DNA of 64,000 nucleotides. Source: Pseudofrankia saprophytica. Lineage in GTDB: Bacteria; Actinomycetota; Actinomycetes; Frankiales; Frankiaceae. Both the position numbers and the translations under genes were made by a program. The notes below the pieces were generated by a model that saw only the letters and a list, made by a program, of their open reading frames with translations, did not search any database and was not told the DNA's origin. Shown piece after piece: positions 1-11,736 of this stretch (position 1 is the stretch's first letter; every line of letters begins with the position of its first letter). The stretch lies in NCBI RefSeq assembly GCF_000235425.2, contig NZ_KI912266.1:2617285-2681284 (forward strand), read 5' to 3'.

Positions 1-1369
1 CGTGATGCGCCTCGCGGGCCCGTTCCAGAACGGCCCGGTCGGGAGCGGTGAGGAGCGCGGCCCGGGCGTCGTCGTCCGCCCGCTCCGCGGCCTGGCGGTG
101 CCGCGCGGCCTCGGCGGCGGCGCGCTGGGCGGCGCGCAGCAGCCCCGCGACCTCGACGACACCCGGTGGGGTGCGTACACCGGCCAGCAGGTCGCGGTCG
201 GCCCGCAGCCGGGTCACCTCGTCGGCCGCCTCCCGTGCCCGCCGGGCGGCCTCGTCCCGCGCGACTGCCGCGGTGTCCCGGGCACCTCGGGTCTCGGCGA
301 CCGCGGCGGTGACCCGGTCGAGGGCCGCGCGGGCGGCCGTGTGGGTGGCCTGGGCCTCGGGCTGGGCCGCGAGCAGCCGTCCCAGCTCGTCGTGGTCACG
401 GCTGGCCTGTTCCAACGGGGCGCGTGCGGGCGCGGCCGCCAGGTCGTCGCGGGCCGCGGTGTCGGCCCGCTCGGCCGCCTGCCGGCGTTCGGCCGTCTCG
501 GCGGCGGTCCGGCTCGCGCTGGTCAGCCGGGTGGTCAGCTCGGCGACGCCGGCCGGCGTCCGGACCGCCGCCAGCAGGTCCCGCTCGGCGCGGGCCCGGT
601 CCAGCTCGGCGGTGGCCTCCTGGGCGGCGCCGGCCTTGGCGGCGACGTCGGCGAGCGCCGCGTCGACCAGGCCGGCGACCTCGACGAGCGTGTCCACCCG
701 GCCGGCGGCGCTGGCCTCGGCCTCCTCGGTGGCGTCGCGGTAGCCGTCGAGCTGTCTGTCGAGCACCTCGGCGCGGTGGCGCTGTTCGGTCGCGCGGTTG
801 TTGGCGGCGACGCGGATCTCGTCGTAGACGCCCAGGCCGAGCAGCTTGGTGAGGATCTTCTGCCGGTCCGCCGGCTTGGCGTGCAGGAACTCGGCGAAGT
901 CGCCCTGGGGGAGCACGACGCAGACGCAGAAGTGCTCGAAGCTCAGGCCGAGCAGCGCCTCGACGGCCCTGCTCACCTCGGAGTCCGCCGCGACCACCTC
1001 GGTCTGGTCGCCGGGGGCGCCGAGCCCGGCCGGGTCGGCGAGCTTCTCCAGCCGGGCATTGCGCACCGTGACCCCGCCGCTGGCCATCCGGCGCAGCTCC
1101 CTGGCCGCCACGAAGCGGCTGCCGGCCGCGTCGAACACCAGCCGCACCGTGCCGCGCGCCACCGTCGGGGCAAGGGCCAGCGACACCATCCGCCGGTCGT
1201 TCCACCGGGGCACCGAACCGTAGAGGGCGAACGTCATCGCGTCGATGACGGTCGACTTGCCGGACCCGGTCGGCCCGACGAGCGCGAAGTAGTCAGCATC
1301 CGCGAAGTCCACCGCCACCGGGTCCCGGAACGAGCCGAAACCGGCGATCTCCAGCAGCACCGGTCGCAT
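1..1369 (-). CDS. sbcC: Nuclease SbcCD subunit C (SMC-like ATPase), 3' end outside window
   Basis: The ATG at 1369 has a good Shine-Dalgarno sequence (AAGGAGAGAG) and opens a frame that stays open to the left edge, giving the first 456 codons. The start MRPVLLEIAGFGSF and the P-loop GPTGSGKST at residues 32-40 are typical of the Rad50/SbcC head. A region with VVLPQGDFAEFLHA, the usual SbcC Q-loop neighbourhood, follows near residue 150. The rest is an Ala/Glu/Arg-rich coiled coil. With SbcD the protein forms an ATP-dependent double-strand nuclease that opens hairpins and trims blocked DNA ends. It lies 72 bp downstream of sbcD on the same strand. The Cys-hook and the C-terminal ATPase half lie beyond the window. 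Confidence 0.93.
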   Translation of the reverse strand, partial: MRPVLLEIAGFGSFRDPVAVDFADADYFALVGPTGSGKSTVIDAMTFALYGSVPRWNDRRMVSLALAPTVARGTVRLVFDAAGSRFVAARELRRMASGGVTVRNARLEKLADPAGLGAPGDQTEVVAADSEVSRAVEALLGLSFEHFCVCVVLPQGDFAEFLHAKPADRQKILTKLLGLGVYDEIRVAANNRATEQRHRAEVLDRQLDGYRDATEEAEASAAGRVDTLVEVAGLVDAALADVAAKAGAAQEATAELDRARAERDLLAAVRTPAGVAELTTRLTSASRTAAETAERRQAAERADTAARDDLAAAPARAPLEQASRDHDELGRLLAAQPEAQATHTAARAALDRVTAAVAETRGARDTAAVARDEAARRAREAADEVTRLRADRDLLAGVRTPPGVVEVAGLLRAAQRAAAEAARHRQAAERADDDARAALLTAPDRAVLERAREAHH

Positions 1370-1441
1370 CAGCTCTCTCCTTCCGGCGCCCGTCGGCCCC
1401 CGGCGGCCTCCCGACCAGCGACGACGACCGGGGCCGTCGGG

Positions 1442-2617
1442 CTAACCATGCCGGTCGGCTCCGACAGTTTCGTCGTGCAGGGCGGCGAAGAGCGCCTCCA
1501 CCCGGTCGTCGGCGATGTTCTGCGTGCCGAGGTACTCGTGGAAGAGGTCCGTCGGGCCGCGCTGCCCCCCGTCCGCGAGGCGGCTGGGCCGCGAACCGGT
1601 GGCCGCGGCGGCGAACTCCGGGTCGATGCGCACCTCCAGCGCGTTCGGCAGCAGTTCCAGTACCTGCTCGCGCAGCCCGGCGCGCGCCGGCTCGCGTACC
1701 CACACCCGCAGCAGGGCGTCGCCGTACTCGGCAGCCGCCTCCGCGAGCTCCGCCACGGCGCCGCGCACCGTCCGCAGCCGCCGCCCCGCCGTGACCGGGA
1801 TGTCCACGCCCTTCGCCGGGACGCCCGGCGACGCGTCGACGACCCGGACCACCGGCGTGTAGTCCTCCTCGCCGAAGTCGACGGCGAGCGGGGAGCCGCA
1901 GTACTCGACCGGGCAGGGCGCCGGCAGCGTCTGGCGGCGGTGCAGGTGGCCGAGCGCGACGTAGTGCGCGTCGGCGGGGAACGCCGTCGCCGGCACGTAG
2001 TAGTCGAAGATCGACTGCGCCAGCCGCTCGCCGCCGCCGAACCTCCCGCCGGTCACCGTGAGGTGCGCGAGCACCAGGTTGACGGCGTCGTCGTCGAAAC
2101 CGCGGGACAGCGCGGCGAGCAGGTCGCGCACCATCTGGTCGTACCTCGCCGCGTTCTCGGCCGGGGTCTGGGTCACGAGCTCGGCGGCGCGCACCGCGTA
2201 GCGCTGCGACAGGAACGGCAGCACGGCCACCCGGACCGGTTCGCCGGTGCCGCGGGCGGTGAACGGGACGACCCCGCCCTTGTCCGCCCTGCGCACCGTG
2301 CCGACCATCGTGATCCCGGCGGCGTGCATCAGCGGCCGGTATGCCTCGAACGAGCGCGGATGGTCGTGGTTGCCGGCGATCACGATCACCTCGGCGCCCG
2401 TGCCGCGCAGGCCGAGCAGCGTCTGGACGGCGAGCCGCTGCGCCTCCGCGGACGGCGCCGCCGAGTCGTAGACGTCGCCCGCCACCAGCACCGCGTCGAC
2501 CTCCTGGGCGCGGGCGATGCCGACGACCTCGCGCAGCACCGCTTCCTGGTCGTCGAGCCGGCTGCGGCCCTTCAGCGACTTGCCGATGTGCCAGTCGGAC
2601 GTGTGCAGAAACCTCAT
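1442..2617 (-). CDS. sbcD: Nuclease SbcCD subunit D (Mre11-type metallophosphoesterase)
   Basis: This 391-residue protein begins MRFLHTSDWHIGKSL and carries the full set of Mre11/SbcD metal-binding motifs: DWH (Asp8, His10), GDVYD (Asp48), GNHDH (about 82-86) and GHLHRRQ (about 222-228). A C-terminal capping domain follows. It should provide the Mn-dependent 3'-5' exo/endonuclease activity of the SbcCD complex, with SbcC supplying ATP-driven opening. The ATG at 2617 has AAGGAC eight bases upstream. sbcC follows after 72 bp, and the HerA-like ATPase gene precedes it by 113 bp on the same strand. Length and motifs are normal for the family. Confidence 0.95.
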   Translation of the reverse strand: MRFLHTSDWHIGKSLKGRSRLDDQEAVLREVVGIARAQEVDAVLVAGDVYDSAAPSAEAQRLAVQTLLGLRGTGAEVIVIAGNHDHPRSFEAYRPLMHAAGITMVGTVRRADKGGVVPFTARGTGEPVRVAVLPFLSQRYAVRAAELVTQTPAENAARYDQMVRDLLAALSRGFDDDAVNLVLAHLTVTGGRFGGGERLAQSIFDYYVPATAFPADAHYVALGHLHRRQTLPAPCPVEYCGSPLAVDFGEEDYTPVVRVVDASPGVPAKGVDIPVTAGRRLRTVRGAVAELAEAAAEYGDALLRVWVREPARAGLREQVLELLPNALEVRIDPEFAAAATGSRPSRLADGGQRGPTDLFHEYLGTQNIADDRVEALFAALHDETVGADRHG

Positions 2618-2730
2618 GGCGAGCTGTCCTTCGCGGCGCGGCCGGGCGCGGGGCGTGCCGGCCGTTGGACGAGCGGTGCGGTGGAGGCGGTCGGGCGATC
2701 AGGTGGTCAGGCGGTCGCGCGGTCGCGCGG

Positions 2731-4455
2731 TCAGAAGGGCGGCGGGTCGTCGTCGGGGTCGGGTAGCTGGCCGAACGGGTCCGGGCGGGACGGCGCGGGC
2801 ACCGCGGGCCCGCCGGCGGCCGTCGCCGGCGCTGTGAGGGCGTCGTCGTCGCCCGCCTCCGACGGCCGGGTCGCCCAGGCGGGGAACGGGAACGTGACGG
2901 CCAGCGGGACGGGGATCTCCGGCTGGGTGACGAACATCGAGCCCGGCTTCGCCAGTGTCGCCCTGGCGCGCTGGCTCGGCGGCAGGAACCCGTACTCCGG
3001 CCGGGCCGCCTCCGCCGGGTCGAGCCGCCCGACGATCCGGATCGCGCTGTTCGCGATGATCCGCCGTTCCACCTCGCTCGCCGTCTGCTGCGCGCCGACC
3101 AGGATGATGCCCAGCGACCGGCCGCGCTCCGCGATGTCGAGCAGCACCTCCTTGATCGGACTCGTCCCGTCCCGCGGCGCGTACTTGTTCAGCTCGTCGA
3201 GCATCGTGAACAGCAGCCCGCCGGGGCCCGCGTCCTCCTTGCGCCGCATCTCCGCCGCGAGCACCACGCCGACGACGAACCGCTGCGCCCGCTCCGGCAG
3301 GTTGTGCAGGTCGACGACGGTCACCTGGTGGCCGGCCGTGCTGACCCGCCGGCCCGCGGCGTCCGGCAGGTCAGCCCGGATGACCGTGCGCAGCGCCCGC
3401 AGCGACGAGCGCAGCCGGCGCACGAACGCGTTCACCGTGCCCGCGCCGGTCGCCGGCCCTGCCCACTTCGCCCGCGCGCCCTCGTCGTTCACCCGGTCGA
3501 TGACGAAGTCGACGAGCTCCTCGTAGGTCCGCAGGACCTGCCCCTCGACCTTGACGCCGCCGTCCGCGCCGAACGGGACGGCGTCGAGGCGCAGCCGGTT
3601 GGTGACCTGGTGGACGACCATCGTGTACTGCTGGCGATCGTCCTCGGAGTCCGCGAAGACGTACGGGAGCAGCTCCTCCCGGCAGAACTCGAGCGGGGTC
3701 CACCAGAACGCGCTCACGCCGGACGTCCGTGCCGCGACGTGCGGGCGGCCGGTGGTGTCGCCCGGCAGCGGCGGGGCGAAGAAGCCGGCGGACGCGAACG
3801 GTTCGGCCGGCAGCCCGAGCCGGTCGTAGACCGCGCGGACCTCGTCTGTCAGCCGGATGTTCGGCCGGTCCAGGAACAGCAGGTCCTCGCCCTTGACCGA
3901 GAACACCAGCGCCTTCGCGTTCACCGCCGCCCGGCCGAGCACGCCACAGCGGAAGACCGAATACAGCAGGAACAGCGCGAAGCTGGTCTTCGTCGCGACG
4001 CCGGAGATGCCGCTGATGGAGACGTGCGCGCCGCGGGTGCCGTCCAGGAACTCCAGGTTGACGTAGATCGGGCTGCCGTCGCGGCCCAGGCCGACCGGGA
4101 TGCGGCGGTCCATCTGGTCGAAGTAGAGCGCGGTCGCCCGCTCGTCGCCGGTGGCGCGGCGCACCAGCTCGCCCGGGCGGGGCGGGACGTAGATCTCCGG
4201 TTCGAGGCGCGTCGTCGTCACTTCGGCGATCTCCTGCACCTGGGCTGGCAGCACACCCTCGGCGATCAGGAATACGTCCGAGTCGAAGCTCGCGCCCTCG
4301 TGCCGTGCCTCGACCTGGGTGACCACACCGGCCGTCATCACCGGTCCGACCCCGGGCACGGTGCGGATCGTGACGACCACGTCGTCCAGCTGCAGGTAGC
4401 TGCCCTCGTTCAGCGCGACGTGGAACAGCAGCGGGGTCGCCTCTTCGGTGCCCAT
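2731..4455 (-). CDS. HerA-like / DUF87 DNA-translocase-type ATPase
   Basis: An N-terminal beta-barrel (HAS-barrel-like) region precedes an ATPase core. The P-loop region reads SGISGVATKTS, with TKT where GKT or GKS is usual. The Walker B segment is FTMLDELNKYAP, and the family sensor region IILVGAQQTASEVERRI follows. HerA proteins form hexameric DNA pumps that work with NurA or with Mre11-Rad50. Here the gene sits immediately upstream of sbcD and sbcC on the same strand. The chosen ATG (MGTEEATP, 4455) gives 574 residues. The frame is open to 4815, but the extra residues are low-complexity Pro/Arg/Ala. The tail ends in DDDPPPF, a short acidic end of a kind sometimes used for partner binding. 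That function is an inference. Confidence 0.8.
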   Translation of the reverse strand: MGTEEATPLLFHVALNEGSYLQLDDVVVTIRTVPGVGPVMTAGVVTQVEARHEGASFDSDVFLIAEGVLPAQVQEIAEVTTTRLEPEIYVPPRPGELVRRATGDERATALYFDQMDRRIPVGLGRDGSPIYVNLEFLDGTRGAHVSISGISGVATKTSFALFLLYSVFRCGVLGRAAVNAKALVFSVKGEDLLFLDRPNIRLTDEVRAVYDRLGLPAEPFASAGFFAPPLPGDTTGRPHVAARTSGVSAFWWTPLEFCREELLPYVFADSEDDRQQYTMVVHQVTNRLRLDAVPFGADGGVKVEGQVLRTYEELVDFVIDRVNDEGARAKWAGPATGAGTVNAFVRRLRSSLRALRTVIRADLPDAAGRRVSTAGHQVTVVDLHNLPERAQRFVVGVVLAAEMRRKEDAGPGGLLFTMLDELNKYAPRDGTSPIKEVLLDIAERGRSLGIILVGAQQTASEVERRIIANSAIRIVGRLDPAEAARPEYGFLPPSQRARATLAKPGSMFVTQPEIPVPLAVTFPFPAWATRPSEAGDDDALTAPATAAGGPAVPAPSRPDPFGQLPDPDDDPPPF

Positions 4456-4950
4456 CACCCGCCCGACCGGGGGGGTGACCGCTGTGGGGGCGGCAGCCGG
4501 CCCGGCCGGCGCGAGGGCCGCGTCGTCCGGAGTCGCCTGGCGCGTGCCGTTCGACGGCGCGCCATTGCGGCCACCAGCCTCCGTCACCGTCACCGGGTCC
4601 GTCACCTCCACCGTCGCGCCGTCTGTCGCCCAGCGCCCGCCGCGCGTCCTCGTGCTCGTGCTCGGAGCGTGCACGCCCGGACCGCGATCACCCCGGCTCC
4701 GCATTATCCGGCCGGACGCGACCGTGGCACGTTCGCCCGACTTCGGCGTGTCTCGCCACATCCGATCCGTGGCCGTGGGGCGGGCTGGCCGCGGAGCCCG
4801 AACCGACCGCACCATATGCCGCGGTCCGGACAGTTCGCCGGCGCGTGGCTCTCGGTGGTTCCCCGCCGCCGGTTCCTCCAGGGGCTGTGATCGTCCTGAC
4901 GGACAGATCGAGCACCCTGGAGGCGGCGCGCCCTTCCCGCGGCAGGGCGG
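4456..4950. other. Intergenic region between HerA-like gene and methyltransferase
   Basis: About 495 bp without a convincing gene. The HerA-like reading frame remains open through part of it (to 4815), so a longer HerA-like protein cannot be excluded. The composition there (Arg/Pro/Thr-rich, no motif) argues against it. The promoter for the herA-sbcD-sbcC group should lie here. No clear repeat or strong terminator was seen. Confidence 0.4.
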
Positions 4951-5997
4951 TTACGGGCGGACCTCGTAGACGATGTTGAACGGGGTCTGGGCGGCCCGGC
5001 GGAACCGGGTGAAGCCAGCCTCGGCCGTCACCCGCCGGATCGCCGCCTCGCCCGCTTGCGCGCCCAACGCGTGACCGCCGGGCTGGGAGAGCGCGTTGGG
5101 CACGCACATGAACGTCGAGCCGCTGTAGTACGCGCGCCCGACCGGGTTGAAGTTGCCCTCCACCGTGTCCGCGGCGAAGGGCTCGACCAGCAGCCAGGTC
5201 CCATCCGGGGCCAGCGCCTCGCGCACCCGCCGGGCGGCGCCCACCGGGTCGCCCAGGTCGTGCAGGCAGTCGAACATCGCCACCAGGTCGAAGTCACCGC
5301 CGGTGAACGTCTGCGCCGTGCCCACCTCGAAGGTGACCCGGTCCGCGAGACCGGCGGTGGCGGCCTTCTTGCGGGCCAGCTCGATCGACTCGGCGTGGTA
5401 GTCCAGACCGACGACGGTGGTGCGCGGGTAGGCCTCGGCGATCAGGATCGACGAGGACCCCAGCCCGCAGCCGAGATCCGCGACCCGCGCCCCGGCGGTC
5501 AGCTTCGCGTCCACCCCGTCGAGCGCGGGGATCCAGCTGGGAACCAGTTCGGCCACGTAACCGGGGCGGTAGAACGCGTCACAGCCGAGGAACACGTCCT
5601 CGTGGTGCTCGTGCCAGCCGAAACCGGCGCCGGTGCGGAACGCCTCGCTGATCTGGGGCTCCGCCCGCAGCATGCCGAGCGAGAGGAGGAACGCTCCCGG
5701 GATGTTGGGACCGTTCGGGTCGGCCAGGCAGAACGCCTGCTCCGGCGTGAGCGAGAACTCACCGCTAGCCGGGTCGTAGCCGACATAGCCGCCGGCGGCC
5801 TGCCCCCGCAGCCACTCGGTCAGGTATCGCTCGTTGCAGCCGGTGCGCTCGGCGAACCGCTCCGGCGTCGCGGGGCCCTGGGCGAGCGCCTGGTAGAGGC
5901 CCAGCCGATGACCAATCACCACCGAGCCGGCGGCGTGGGTGGCCGAGAGATCGTTGACGGCCCTCCCGAGGAAGTCCATCACCCTGGCGTGGTCCAT
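4951..5997 (-). CDS. Class I SAM-dependent methyltransferase with N-terminal winged helix (Rv2258c type)
   Basis: The ATG at 5997 is preceded by GAGGAGACAG. This gives 348 residues starting MDHARVMDFLGRAV. Residues 1-100 form a winged-helix dimerisation domain of the kind found in Rv2258c. The SAM-binding motif I is VADLGCGLGSSS near residue 170, followed by VVGLDYHAESI (motif II) and FDLVAMFDCLHDL (motif IV). The substrate is unknown; relatives act on small molecules or lack a known target. The gene is divergent from the large SARP-type regulator across 312 bp, so the regulator may control it. The frame stays open upstream to 6723, but that part overlaps the regulator antisense and has no RBS. 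Confidence 0.85.
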   Translation of the reverse strand: MDHARVMDFLGRAVNDLSATHAAGSVVIGHRLGLYQALAQGPATPERFAERTGCNERYLTEWLRGQAAGGYVGYDPASGEFSLTPEQAFCLADPNGPNIPGAFLLSLGMLRAEPQISEAFRTGAGFGWHEHHEDVFLGCDAFYRPGYVAELVPSWIPALDGVDAKLTAGARVADLGCGLGSSSILIAEAYPRTTVVGLDYHAESIELARKKAATAGLADRVTFEVGTAQTFTGGDFDLVAMFDCLHDLGDPVGAARRVREALAPDGTWLLVEPFAADTVEGNFNPVGRAYYSGSTFMCVPNALSQPGGHALGAQAGEAAIRRVTAEAGFTRFRRAAQTPFNIVYEVRP

Positions 5998-6309
5998 GAC
6001 TGTCTCCTCATTTCCGTGCTTCGTAGTTCCGTCCGCGTCTCGTCGTCCGCCGGGGCTGGTGCCGGCCGACGAGGGAAAGATTCGGCCGGTGGCCTTGCAC
6101 GCGACTTGCATGCGCTGACACGCCGCTAACGTGGCGCTCGCGGCAGGTTCTGATCGAGCCCACGCGGCCGGTTCGAACGAGGTGCGCCGGCCGTAAGGCC
6201 GATCGAGGCGGAACCACGACGCGCTGGCCTCGGACGGCGTCCACGGGCCGACGGTTCGGAGGGCTGACGGGTTCTCGTCAGGTCCGCCCCATCGCGGCTG
6301 GGACGGGAA
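5998..6309. promoter_or_regulatory. Divergent promoter region (methyltransferase / SARP regulator)
   Basis: This 312-bp spacer holds the 5' ends of two divergent genes. The methyltransferase RBS (minus strand, GAGGAGACAG) is at its left end and a weaker GGGACGGGAA precedes the regulator ATG at its right end. AT content is locally raised at 6060-6130. I could not fix individual -35/-10 boxes. SARP-type proteins bind short direct repeats near such promoters, but I did not find a clear heptamer repeat. Confidence 0.45.
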
Positions 6310-9300
6310 ATGCTGGCGCGCTGGGGGTGGGCGACGGTGGATGGGTTCGCGCCGGTGCGGGTGGAACTGCTGGGTCCGCTGCGGCTGGTCGTCGACGGCG
6401 TGCCGGTCGACGTGCGCGGCCCGAAGCAGCGCGCCGTGCTCGTGCTGCTGGCACTCGCCGAGAGCCGGATCGTTCCGGTCGACCGGCTGGTGGACGCGCT
6501 GTGGCCGGCGGAGGTCCCGGAGTCGGGCCGCCAGGCGTTGCACAGCCAGATCCATCGGCTGCGCGGGCAGCTGGCCGCGGCGGCCGGCCGGTTGCGCACG
6601 CTTCCCGACGGCTATCTGCTGGAGCTCGGCGACGACGGTCTGGACCTGACGCAAGCCCGTGCCCTGTTGGCCGCCGCGCGGCGGGATCCGGCCGGCGCGT
6701 TCGCGCGGCTGCGCCGGGCACACGGGTTGTGGCGCGGCCCGGTCCTCGCCGATCTCGGCGACGTCGAGCCGATCGCCGCCGCCATCGAGGGCTGCGCGCG
6801 GCTGCGCCGGGAGGTGATCGACGCGCTGGTCGCGGCCGGACTCGCCGAGGGGGAGGCGGCCGCGGTCGCCGGCCTTGCCGCGGCGTCCGTCGCCGCCGAG
6901 CCGCTGCGCGAGCCCGCGGTGCTGCTGTCAATGCGCGCGCTGGCGGCGACCGGCCAGGCACCGGAGGCGTTGCGTGTCGCGGCCGCCTACCGGCGCCAGC
7001 TCGTCGAGGAGACCGGCCTGGATCCGTCCCCGGCGCTGGATGCCCTGGTGCGGGACGTCGCCGCCGGGGCCGCTGGGCCACCGCCACCCTCGATGGCGGC
7101 CCCCGCGCCGCCATCGCCGTCCCCGAGGCCCGCACCCCCGATGCCCTCGCCGTCCCCGATGCCCCCGATGTTCCGGTCGGCGCCGCACCCGGCGACTCGG
7201 CTCTTCGGCCGCGACGGGCAGGTGGGGGCGCTGCACCGGCTGCTTGCCACGGAACGGCTGGTGACCCTCGTCGGGCCCGGCGGCGTTGGCAAGACCAGAG
7301 TCGCGCTGGAGGTGGCCCGGTCGAGTGACGTCGCGACGGTGCTGCCGCTCGCGCCCGTCACCGACCCGGCCGCGCTGCCGCATGCGCTGGCGGCGGCCCT
7401 GGACCTGGAGGTCGTCCAGGGCGACGTCCTGGCGGCCTGCGCCGCGGTCCTCGGCGCGCGTCCCGGCCTGCTGATGATCGACAACTGTGAGCACCTGCTC
7501 GACGCGGCACATGACGCGGTCGGCGCGCTGCTGTCGAGGTGCCCACGGCTGACGGTGCTCGCCACCAGCCGCGAGCCGCTGGGCCTGGCCGCGGAGTACG
7601 TCTGGCGGCTCGCGCCGCTGCCGCTTCCTCGCCCGTCCGGCCAGGCGCTCGCGGCTCCGGCCGGCTTCGAGGCTGCAGCGGACCCAGCGGACCCAGCTGG
7701 CCTGCCGGACTCCGCCAACCCGACGGACCGTGGCGGCCAGACGGATCCCGTCGACCCGGCCGGCCTTGCCCGCGTGCCGTCCGTGGCGCTCTTCCTCGAG
7801 CGGGCCGGCCGGGTGCGGCCCGGGCTGGCGCCGACGCCGGGCGAGCTGTGGACCGTGGCCGACATCGTGCGCAGGCTCGACGGGATGCCACTGGCCATCG
7901 AGCTCGCGGCGGGCCGGCTCTCGGCCTTCTCCTTCTCCGACCTGCGAGATCGGCTGGACCGCTCGCTCGACCTGCTCGGCGGTGGCCGGCCCAGCGGCGA
8001 CCCGCGGCACCGAACGCTGCGGGCGACCATCGAGTGGTCCTACCGGCTGCTCACCGCTGACGAACGGCGCCTGTTCCGCCATCTGTCGGTCTTCGTCGAC
8101 GGCGTCGGCCTCGACACCGCCGAACGGCTCGCCGCGGACCTTGGCCTGGCCGGCGATCCCGGCGGCGCCGTCGCCCGCCTCGTCGACACTTCCATGATCA
8201 ACGCGGATTTCGCCGCCGGGCAGCCGCGGTACCGGATGCTCGAAACGCTCCGGGCCTTCGGCGTGGACCGGCTCGCAGCGGCCGGCGAGGACGAGGCCGC
8301 CGCCGGCCACCTGCTGCGCTGGGCCTGCCGGTTCGCGGGATGGTTCGACGCCGTGGTGCGCACGGAGCGCGAGCCCGAGGCCGACGCGGCCCTGCGCCGC
8401 GAGCTGCCGAGCCTGCGGGCCGCCTGGCGGCTGGCCCGCGACCGCGGGGATCTCGATGCGGCGGCCGCGTTGGTCGTCACGCTGTACGACGCGATCGCCT
8501 ACCGCGATCTCATCGAGATCCGGGGCTGGGCCGAGGAACTGGCCGCCGACCCCGCGATGGCCACCCATCGGCACGCCGCCCCGGTGTTCGGCGCGGCCGC
8601 CGACGCCCTGTACCACCGTGGCGCATATGCCCAGGCCGAGCGGCTCGCGCGCATCGGACTGGCGCTTGCCACCGACGACGCGGCCCGGTCGTGCTGCCTG
8701 CTGCCACTGTCGATCTCGACCCTGGCCCGCGGCGCGTATGCCGAGACGATCGAACATTCCCTCGCGGCCTTCGAGCTCGACTGCCGCCCGCGCGAGAACC
8801 TGGGTGTCGCCGCCCTCGCCGCGACCTACGCGGGTGACCTGGAGCGTGCCCGGAGACTGAACGAACGCGGCTCGGTGGTGTCCGTGTCACCGTCATCGCG
8901 CGCCTGGGACGCCTATGTCGCCGGGGAGGTCGAGAACCACGCGGGCCGCGACGAGAGCGCCGAGGAGCGGTACACCGCCGCCATCGACCTGGCCCGCGGC
9001 TCCGGTGCCACCTTCCTCGTCGGGATCGCGGCCGTGGGGCTGCTGACCGTGCGAGCCCGTGCCGGCCGGGTCGACGAGGCGCTGGCCGGCTACCGCGAAG
9101 TGATCGACTACTTCGCCCGCACCGGGAACTGGATACACCTGTGGACTACCCTGCGCAACCTCGCCGACCTGCTGCGCCGCCTCGGGGACCACGCCCCCGC
9201 GGCCCTGCTCGCCGCCGCCGCCGACCACGCTCCGGACGCCTCGGCCGTCGCCGACCACTCGGCCGTCGCCGACCAGGACCTCCCAGCCCGGGTGGCCGAT

Positions 9301-9411
9301 GGCGACGAGGAGCCGCGCGGCACGATGCCGTCCCCTGCCGCGAGTCCCGGCCGGGCCGAGGTCCTCGCCGCCGCCCGGCAGGCGATCACCCGCAACCTCG
9401 GCCGGACCTGA
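6310..9411 (+). CDS. SARP/AfsR-type transcriptional regulator with BTAD and NB-ARC-like ATPase domains
   Basis: A large regulator of 1033 residues. Residues about 10-100 form an OmpR-like winged helix (VELLGPLRLVVDG, then PKQRAVLVLLAL). Residues 105-245 are the bacterial transcriptional activation (BTAD) domain. A Pro-rich linker follows. The ATPase has a P-loop GPGGVGKT near 322-329, a Walker B LLMIDNCEHLL and the sensor LATSREPLGL. The C-terminal third is alpha-helical and TPR-like. A low-complexity insertion rich in Asp, Pro and Ala lies near residues 455-485. Such proteins activate secondary-metabolite or stress genes in response to a nucleotide-gated signal. An alternative start is the GTG at 6337. 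It is divergent from the methyltransferase gene and convergent with the UvrA-like gene. Confidence 0.88.
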   Translation: MLARWGWATVDGFAPVRVELLGPLRLVVDGVPVDVRGPKQRAVLVLLALAESRIVPVDRLVDALWPAEVPESGRQALHSQIHRLRGQLAAAAGRLRTLPDGYLLELGDDGLDLTQARALLAAARRDPAGAFARLRRAHGLWRGPVLADLGDVEPIAAAIEGCARLRREVIDALVAAGLAEGEAAAVAGLAAASVAAEPLREPAVLLSMRALAATGQAPEALRVAAAYRRQLVEETGLDPSPALDALVRDVAAGAAGPPPPSMAAPAPPSPSPRPAPPMPSPSPMPPMFRSAPHPATRLFGRDGQVGALHRLLATERLVTLVGPGGVGKTRVALEVARSSDVATVLPLAPVTDPAALPHALAAALDLEVVQGDVLAACAAVLGARPGLLMIDNCEHLLDAAHDAVGALLSRCPRLTVLATSREPLGLAAEYVWRLAPLPLPRPSGQALAAPAGFEAAADPADPAGLPDSANPTDRGGQTDPVDPAGLARVPSVALFLERAGRVRPGLAPTPGELWTVADIVRRLDGMPLAIELAAGRLSAFSFSDLRDRLDRSLDLLGGGRPSGDPRHRTLRATIEWSYRLLTADERRLFRHLSVFVDGVGLDTAERLAADLGLAGDPGGAVARLVDTSMINADFAAGQPRYRMLETLRAFGVDRLAAAGEDEAAAGHLLRWACRFAGWFDAVVRTEREPEADAALRRELPSLRAAWRLARDRGDLDAAAALVVTLYDAIAYRDLIEIRGWAEELAADPAMATHRHAAPVFGAAADALYHRGAYAQAERLARIGLALATDDAARSCCLLPLSISTLARGAYAETIEHSLAAFELDCRPRENLGVAALAATYAGDLERARRLNERGSVVSVSPSSRAWDAYVAGEVENHAGRDESAEERYTAAIDLARGSGATFLVGIAAVGLLTVRARAGRVDEALAGYREVIDYFARTGNWIHLWTTLRNLADLLRRLGDHAPAALLAAAADHAPDASAVADHSAVADQDLPARVADGDEEPRGTMPSPAASPGRAEVLAAARQAITRNLGRT

Positions 9412-9453
9412 GCCCTGGCCAGCCGTAGCCGTAGCCTCGGCGGCTGGGGACGG

Positions 9454-11727
<2,274 letters not shown>

Positions 11728-11736
11728 AAGGCCAAG

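Noticed and set aside
2..3526. 1174-codon plus-strand open frame at the left end
   Set aside because: It runs antisense to sbcC, sbcD and the HerA-like gene, which all have clear motifs. Long open antisense frames are expected at this GC content.
4951..6723. Long N-terminal extension of the methyltransferase
   Set aside because: The extension overlaps the SARP gene antisense, lacks an RBS and has no recognisable fold, whereas ATG 5997 has a strong RBS.
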